A DNA stretch of 8,325 bases from Methanobacteriota archaeon (GTDB lineage: Archaea; Iainarchaeota; Iainarchaeia; JAADDC01): positions 1 to 8,325 of the forward strand of contig DQUH01000045.1 in NCBI GenBank assembly GCA_015662385.1. The letters run 5' to 3'. The stretch's first letter is position 1; each line of letters opens with the position of its first letter. Both the position numbers and the translations under genes were made by a program. The notes below the pieces were generated by a model that worked only from the letters and a program-made list of their open reading frames with translations, did no database searches and was not told the origin of the DNA. This document shows positions 4,314 to 8,325 of this stretch, in pieces.

Positions 4314-7217
4314 ATGAGCAAGTACTCGAGGGAGCTTGAGGAAGAGGTCCGCTCGTTCTGGGAAAACAACAAGATCTACGAAAAGGCGAAGGAGAAGAGC
4401 CGTGGCGGGGAGCCCTTCTTTTTTATGGACGGTCCGCCTTACGCCACGGGGAGGATCCACCTGGGGACAGCCCTTAACAAGATCCTCAAGGACTTTTACC
4501 TGCGCTACTACCGAATGAACGGGTACGACGTCTTTGACCGCCCCGGTTTTGACGCCCACGGCACGCCCATTGAGATAAAGGTGCAGAAAAAGCTGGGGAT
4601 CATGTCGAAGAAGGATATAGAGGAAAAGATAGGGGTAGAACGGTTTGTTGAGATGTGCAAGGAGTTCGCCACGGAACACATATCCGCGATGACCGAGCAG
4701 TTCAAGGACCTCGGGGTGTGGATGGACTGGGAAAACCCCTATCTGACCTTCCGGGACGAGTACATAGAGGCTGGCTGGTGGACGTTCAAGAAAGCCTATG
4801 AAAAGGGCCTGCTCTACAAGGGCAAGTATCCGGTCCACGTCTGCCCCAGCTGCGGTACCGTCGTTTCCTTCGCGGAGGTAAACTACAAAGAAATGGAGGA
4901 CCCTTCCATCTACGTGGCCTTCCCCTTGGAAGGGAAAGAGGGCGAGTACCTGCTCGTGTGGACCACCACCCCCTGGACCCTGCCCGCCAACGTTGCGGTG
5001 ATGGTGCACCCCCGGGAGCCCTACGTCCGCGTAAGGGTTGACGGACGGGTGTACGTGCTTGCCAAGGCGCGGCTGGACGCCGTAGCGGGTGCCCTGGGGT
5101 GGGACAGCTACGAGGTCCTTGAAGAGTTCCCCGGGAGCGCGCTGGAGGGCAAAAAATACAGGGGGGTGCTGGAGGAGGAAGTCCCTGCCCAGCGCGACAT
5201 GCCCCACGTCGTGGTCACTTCTGAAAGGTACGTGGGCATGGACGAAGGTACGGGCATAGTCCACCTGGCGCCGGGCCACGGGCGCGAGGACTACCTCGTG
5301 GGCGAGGAGCACGGCCTGCCCGTGTTTTCTCCCGTGGGGATAGACGGCACGTACACCGGGGAGGCAGGGAAGTATGCGGGTATGTTCGTGAGGGATGCAA
5401 ACGCGCTGATCATCGAAGACCTTAAACGCAAGGGGCTGCTCGTGCATTCTGCGAGGATAAGGCACCAGTACCCCGTTTGCTGGCGCTGCAATACACCCCT
5501 GCTCTTCATCTCCGTGGACGAGTGGTTTTACAGGGTTTCGAGCATAAAGGACAGGCTGAGAGAAGAGGCGGAAAAGGTGCGCTGGGTACCGTCGTGGGCC
5601 AGAGACCGCTTTTTGGACTGGACGGAGAACCTGAAGGACTGGCCCGTGAGCAGGCAGCGCTTCTGGGGGATCCCCGTGCCCCTGTGGGTGTGTGGGCGCT
5701 GCGGTGGCATCGAAGTGGTGGGGTCCAAGGAAGAACTCGTCCAGAAGGCTGTGGAACTGCCGGAGCGCCTGGAGCTCCACAGGCCGTGGGTGGACCGGGT
5801 TGTCCTGCGGTGCCCTGAATGCGGGGGGGAGATGCGCCGCACCCCCGACGTCCTTGACGTCTGGTTTGACTCCGGGATCACCACGTGGGCTGCCCTCGAG
5901 TACCCGAAGAGAAAGGACCTCTTTGAGCGCTTCTGGCCGGCAGACCTGGAGATAGAGGGGGTTGACCAGGTACGGGGCTGGTGGAACTCCCAGCTCATAA
6001 CCAGCGTGATAGTCTTTGACAGGAGGCCCTACGAGAACATTGTCATGCACGGTTTCGTCCTTGACGTTCACGGGATAAAGATGAGCAAGTCCCTCGGCAA
6101 CGTGGTAGCCCCGGAAGACGTAATCGGGAGGTACACGAGGGACACGCTCCGCGCATACATGATCTCCCGCCCCGTGGGCGAGGACATACGTTTCGACTGG
6201 AACGAGGTGCGCGAGTACTACAACTTTCTCAACACTTTCTGGAACCTCTCCCGCCTGCTGAAGCGCTACGTGGAGCAGTACCGGTTCAACCCCGAGAAGG
6301 GCCGCACCACGTACCTTGCCCCGGAAGACCAGTGGATACTTTCCCGGCTGCAGACCTTGACCCGCGAGGTCCGCCAGCTAGTAGAAGAGAGGCGCCACGA
6401 CAGGGCAATGGAGGCGCTGAGGCGGTTCGTGGTGGAGGAGTTCAGCAGGACGTACGTGAAGCTCGTCAGGGACCGCATGAAGTTACCGGAGGGCGACCCC
6501 AGCAAGACCGCAGCGTACCAGACTGTTTACGACGTGTTGAAGCAGGTGGTGGCGCTGAGCGCCCCCTTCGTCCCCTTCATCTCCGAGAAGATTTACCAGG
6601 ACGTTGTCCGGCCCTTCGGCGGGCCGGAGTCCGTGCACCTGCTGGACTACCCCGCTCCCCGGGAATACTTACGCAGGGAGGAGCTCGAGGAGGGATTCGA
6701 GAAGGTGATGTCTGCGGCGGAAGCGGTGCTCGCGGCACGCCACGAGGCGGGCATCCGCCTGCGCTGGCCGGTGCGGGAAGTAGTGGTTGTCACGGAGGAT
6801 ACCCAACCCTTCAGGCTCTTCAGGGACGCATTCCTGCGCTACGTGAACGCCAAGGATGTCGTGTTCGCGGAGTCTGTGCCCGAGGGTTTCATAGCCAAGG
6901 AGTTCCCGGACGGCACCGTGGGCATACCCAGCAAGCTCGATGAGGAGCTATACCGCGAGGCCCTTGCCCGTGAGGTGCTCCGCAGGATACAGGCGGTGAG
7001 GAAGAAAATGGGGCTGGTGGAGAAGGACAGGGTGATCGTTGAGCTCTGGGGGGACGAGGAGGTAAGGGAGGCGGTGTCCGCCCACGAGCACCTCATATCT
7101 TCGAGGGCAGGCGTGGAGGGAATCGTCTTCAGTGATGAACAGCGCCTCGAGGGGGAGACCTTGGAGGACAGCATAGAGGGCAGCTACGTGAGGATAACTG
7201 TCAGGAAGATCGAGTAA
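4314..7217 (+). CDS. ileS: Isoleucyl-tRNA synthetase, archaeal/eukaryotic type
   Basis: IleRS charges tRNA-Ile with isoleucine in the cytoplasm and hydrolyses mischarged Val. The protein has 967 residues. The Rossmann catalytic core opens with PPYATGRIHLGT (41-52; HLGT replaces HIGH) and is completed by KMSKS at 589-593. The CP1 editing domain lies in between: WTTTPWTLPAN at 216-226 and GHGREDY with the editing Asp D326. Cys pairs C177/C180 and C389/C392 flank the editing domain as a zinc knuckle. A second set, C460/C463 and C500/C503, precedes DVWFDSG. After about residue 640 comes the helical anticodon-binding domain (FSRTYVKLVRDRMK), then a C-terminal domain that is short compared with many archaeal IleRS of about 1,050 residues. 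The DAHGTPIEIKV segment favours IleRS over ValRS or LeuRS. The gene has its own leader and ends 17 bases inside the convergent DUF763 gene, followed by a strong T-tract. Confidence 0.98.
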   Translation: MSKYSRELEEEVRSFWENNKIYEKAKEKSRGGEPFFFMDGPPYATGRIHLGTALNKILKDFYLRYYRMNGYDVFDRPGFDAHGTPIEIKVQKKLGIMSKKDIEEKIGVERFVEMCKEFATEHISAMTEQFKDLGVWMDWENPYLTFRDEYIEAGWWTFKKAYEKGLLYKGKYPVHVCPSCGTVVSFAEVNYKEMEDPSIYVAFPLEGKEGEYLLVWTTTPWTLPANVAVMVHPREPYVRVRVDGRVYVLAKARLDAVAGALGWDSYEVLEEFPGSALEGKKYRGVLEEEVPAQRDMPHVVVTSERYVGMDEGTGIVHLAPGHGREDYLVGEEHGLPVFSPVGIDGTYTGEAGKYAGMFVRDANALIIEDLKRKGLLVHSARIRHQYPVCWRCNTPLLFISVDEWFYRVSSIKDRLREEAEKVRWVPSWARDRFLDWTENLKDWPVSRQRFWGIPVPLWVCGRCGGIEVVGSKEELVQKAVELPERLELHRPWVDRVVLRCPECGGEMRRTPDVLDVWFDSGITTWAALEYPKRKDLFERFWPADLEIEGVDQVRGWWNSQLITSVIVFDRRPYENIVMHGFVLDVHGIKMSKSLGNVVAPEDVIGRYTRDTLRAYMISRPVGEDIRFDWNEVREYYNFLNTFWNLSRLLKRYVEQYRFNPEKGRTTYLAPEDQWILSRLQTLTREVRQLVEERRHDRAMEALRRFVVEEFSRTYVKLVRDRMKLPEGDPSKTAAYQTVYDVLKQVVALSAPFVPFISEKIYQDVVRPFGGPESVHLLDYPAPREYLRREELEEGFEKVMSAAEAVLAARHEAGIRLRWPVREVVVVTEDTQPFRLFRDAFLRYVNAKDVVFAESVPEGFIAKEFPDGTVGIPSKLDEELYREALAREVLRRIQAVRKKMGLVEKDRVIVELWGDEEVREAVSAHEHLISSRAGVEGIVFSDEQRLEGETLEDSIEGSYVRITVRKIE

Positions 7218-8274
7218 CTATGCTGGAGAGCCTCCTCAGCGCAGCTTTTTTTGTTTTCTCCCCCAGTCTTGATTCCTCCACCGCCGAGCGCAGGAACTCC
7301 GCCGCCTCCAGCATCCTCTTCCTCTCCACCATCCAGGGCTTCCCCGCCTTCGTCCCGAACGCGTACGTGTACTTTACCGGGTCTTTCCAGGATACCGGGG
7401 CGCCGTAGACAAGGGACGCGAGGAACGCCAGGCCCCTGACCGTGGCGGGCCCCATGCCGGGGGTCTTTATGAGGTCCACGAAGTTTTCGGCGTCCTTCGC
7501 GATCCTGAGGGCTTCCTCGTTTACCTTTTTCGGGATCCTGAACTGGAAGGGCATGTACTCTACCTTTATGCACCCGCCCAGCCCGTAGTCTGCCAGCGTT
7601 TTCTGCCCCGGCCTTTTCCTGAGGGAGAGTATTTTGTACACTATCCTTTTGGGCGGTTCGTCTTTGACGACGTCGAGTATCGTCTCCCTCGCCCTTTCGC
7701 TGGCCCGCGCCTGCAGGTCCAAGACAGCGCTTTCTTTCCTCCCCGCTATCTCCTCCACGTCGTTCAGGTATCCTCCGCCCTCCCAGCTCCAGTGGTACCG
7801 CCTTGCCAGTTTCTCCTCCACGTTCATACCCTGGTTTATCACCACCCAGCGCATCTTTTCGTCGTACGCCACGGCGTGGAAGTAGATGCTGTAGCCGTCC
7901 TGCACGAGGGCTGAGTCCACCTTGGTGGTGACCGCGTCCGGTTCCCGCAGCTCTTCCGGGAGGGCGTCCTTCGTCTTCGCCTTCTCCCCCTTTCCCCCCA
8001 CGATCCATATCCCCACGCTCTCTTCCTTTCCCCGCAGTGCCTCGGATACCGCCCTCAGCGTGACCGTCGTGGCGCCCGAGAACTGCCACTCAAACCCCAT
8101 GGCGGACGCCATCGCCTCGAACCATATGGGGTCTGAGAACTTGCGGAGCGTTTCTGCGGTGCCCAGCTCGTCCACCATGTACTCTACCAGCGCCCCTCCC
8201 AGCTGGACAATCTCCCTGTAGTGGGGTACAGGGCCGGAGCAGAGGCGGAGGTCGGCGTGGCCCACCCTGCCCAT
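7201..8274 (-). CDS. DUF763 family protein with helix-hairpin-helix segment, divergent member
   Basis: This 357-residue protein belongs to DUF763 (PF05559), found in archaea and some bacteria, with no established function. Family landmarks are G-ADL near residues 5-9, SDPIWFEA (47-54), GFEWQFSGATT (60-70), VGGKGEKAKTK (92-102), WVVINQGMN (143-151), ARRYHW (157-162) and TPGMGPATVRGLAFLASLVYG (271-291). The last resembles a helix-hairpin-helix DNA-binding motif and is followed by KDPVKYTYAFGTKAG (297-311). From memory, the family usually has LPLHGG, DWHSSG and HGGKDG at sites that here read LRLCSG, EWQFSG and FGTKAG, so three conserved histidines appear to be replaced. Nucleic-acid binding is inferred only from the HhH-like stretch. 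The ATG at 8274-8272 has no clear Shine-Dalgarno but a TATA-like box 28 bases upstream. The last 17 bases overlap the end of ileS. Confidence 0.92.
   Translation of the reverse strand: MGRVGHADLRLCSGPVPHYREIVQLGGALVEYMVDELGTAETLRKFSDPIWFEAMASAMGFEWQFSGATTVTLRAVSEALRGKEESVGIWIVGGKGEKAKTKDALPEELREPDAVTTKVDSALVQDGYSIYFHAVAYDEKMRWVVINQGMNVEEKLARRYHWSWEGGGYLNDVEEIAGRKESAVLDLQARASERARETILDVVKDEPPKRIVYKILSLRKRPGQKTLADYGLGGCIKVEYMPFQFRIPKKVNEEALRIAKDAENFVDLIKTPGMGPATVRGLAFLASLVYGAPVSWKDPVKYTYAFGTKAGKPWMVERKRMLEAAEFLRSAVEESRLGEKTKKAALRRLSSIVTRSS
7222..7257 (+). terminator. Terminator of ileS, inside the end of the convergent DUF763 gene
   Basis: T7 (7246-7252), a G and T4 (7254-7257) begin 29 bases after the ileS stop. 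Just before, GCTG-GAG (7222-7228) can pair with CTC (7232-7234) and CAGC (7237-7240) across a 3-base loop with a 2-base bulge. A small hairpin followed by a U-rich run is a convincing termination signal. On the other strand it encodes the lysine-rich C-terminus of the DUF763 protein, which could by itself explain the T-tract. Confidence 0.5.
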
Positions 8275-8297
8275 GGGGTGATGAGGCTTTCTCCCGT

Positions 8298-8307
8298 TAA
8301 ATATTTT
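8298..8307 (-). promoter_or_regulatory. TATA-like box of the DUF763 gene
   Basis: AAATATTTAA on the minus strand is centred about 28 bases before the ATG at 8274 and preceded by the purine-rich GGAAA, as for a BRE-TATA pair. It implies a leaderless or nearly leaderless transcript. It is the best TATA match in the window. Its palindromic core could also serve a rightward gene outside the window. Confidence 0.55.
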
Positions 8308-8325
8308 TCCAGGGGGCGCCTTTCC

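Noticed and set aside
4275..6071. 598-codon open frame on the minus strand opposite ileS
   Set aside because: It lies wholly antisense to a clear IleRS with all its motifs. It is rich in Pro, His, Arg and Val as expected from the complement of G/C-ending codons, and shows no recognisable domain. It is a codon-bias shadow.
7184..8089. Long minus-strand frame overlapping the DUF763 gene
   Set aside because: It is an alternative frame of the DUF763 gene with Gly/Arg-rich low-complexity sequence, while the other frame carries the conserved family motifs.
8278..8284. GTGATGA resembling box C of a C/D guide RNA
   Set aside because: No box D (CTGA) follows within the remaining sequence and the match lies beside a gene start. 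A similar GTGATGA inside ileS near 7133 also lacks a partner box.
8281..8325. Rightward ATG at 8281, preceded by GGTG and open to the window edge (begins MRLSPVKYFS)
   Set aside because: Only 15 codons are visible, the start is 6 bases from the divergent DUF763 start, no spacing separates GGTG from the ATG, and there is no TATA-like box at the right distance for this direction. It could be a real gene, but the window cannot show it.
1..8325. Mobile elements, CRISPR array, inteins, rRNA or tRNA genes
   Set aside because: No inverted terminal repeats, transposase, regularly spaced repeats or rRNA/tRNA sequence were found. RfcS, a frequent intein host in archaea, is uninterrupted.

Overview
The window is a compact piece of an archaeal chromosome. 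The evidence is the gene content: the Nob1 PIN/zinc-ribbon nuclease, the replication factor C small subunit, a short-form RNase Z, an archaeal/eukaryotic-type isoleucyl-tRNA synthetase and a DUF763 protein. Regulation also looks archaeal, with TATA-like boxes about 25-32 bases upstream of several starts, some starts without a ribosome binding site, and GGTG/GGAGG-type Shine-Dalgarno sites before others. Neighbouring genes overlap by 4-17 bases. A euryarchaeote or a reduced-genome (DPANN-type) archaeon would fit, but the lineage cannot be fixed from this window.

Layout from left to right. (1) The 3' part of rnz (+, cut by the window edge) is followed 22 bases later by a secreted, C-terminally anchored protein of unknown function (+). 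(2) A leftward block of three genes, rfcS, a TM-helix-repeat 'mechanosensitive channel-like' membrane protein and nob1, has tight spacing or overlap. nob1 starts at a TTG inside the preceding gene and converges by 16 bases on the secreted-protein gene. (3) Rightward from a short divergent promoter region at 3345-3389 come a YbjQ/UPF0145 (DUF74) protein and a four-TM membrane protein joined by an ATGA overlap. (4) After a 106-base leader with a strong potential hairpin and a possible 28-codon upstream ORF comes ileS (+). (5) A DUF763 gene (-) converges on ileS with a 17-base overlap, and its TATA-like box lies near the right edge of the window.

Most genes are information-processing housekeeping genes: tRNA 3' maturation (rnz), 16S rRNA 3' maturation (nob1), clamp loading in replication (rfcS) and tRNA-Ile charging (ileS). 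The less understood genes are the secreted protein, the TM-repeat protein, the YbjQ plus four-TM pair and the DUF763 protein. I see no mobile element, CRISPR array, rRNA, tRNA, integrase or toxin-antitoxin module, and no strong sign of a new defence or mobile system. The items most worth following up are the ileS leader, the divergent DUF763 protein, the YbjQ/four-TM pair and the shared GGTGGTAA leader of rfcS and the TM gene.
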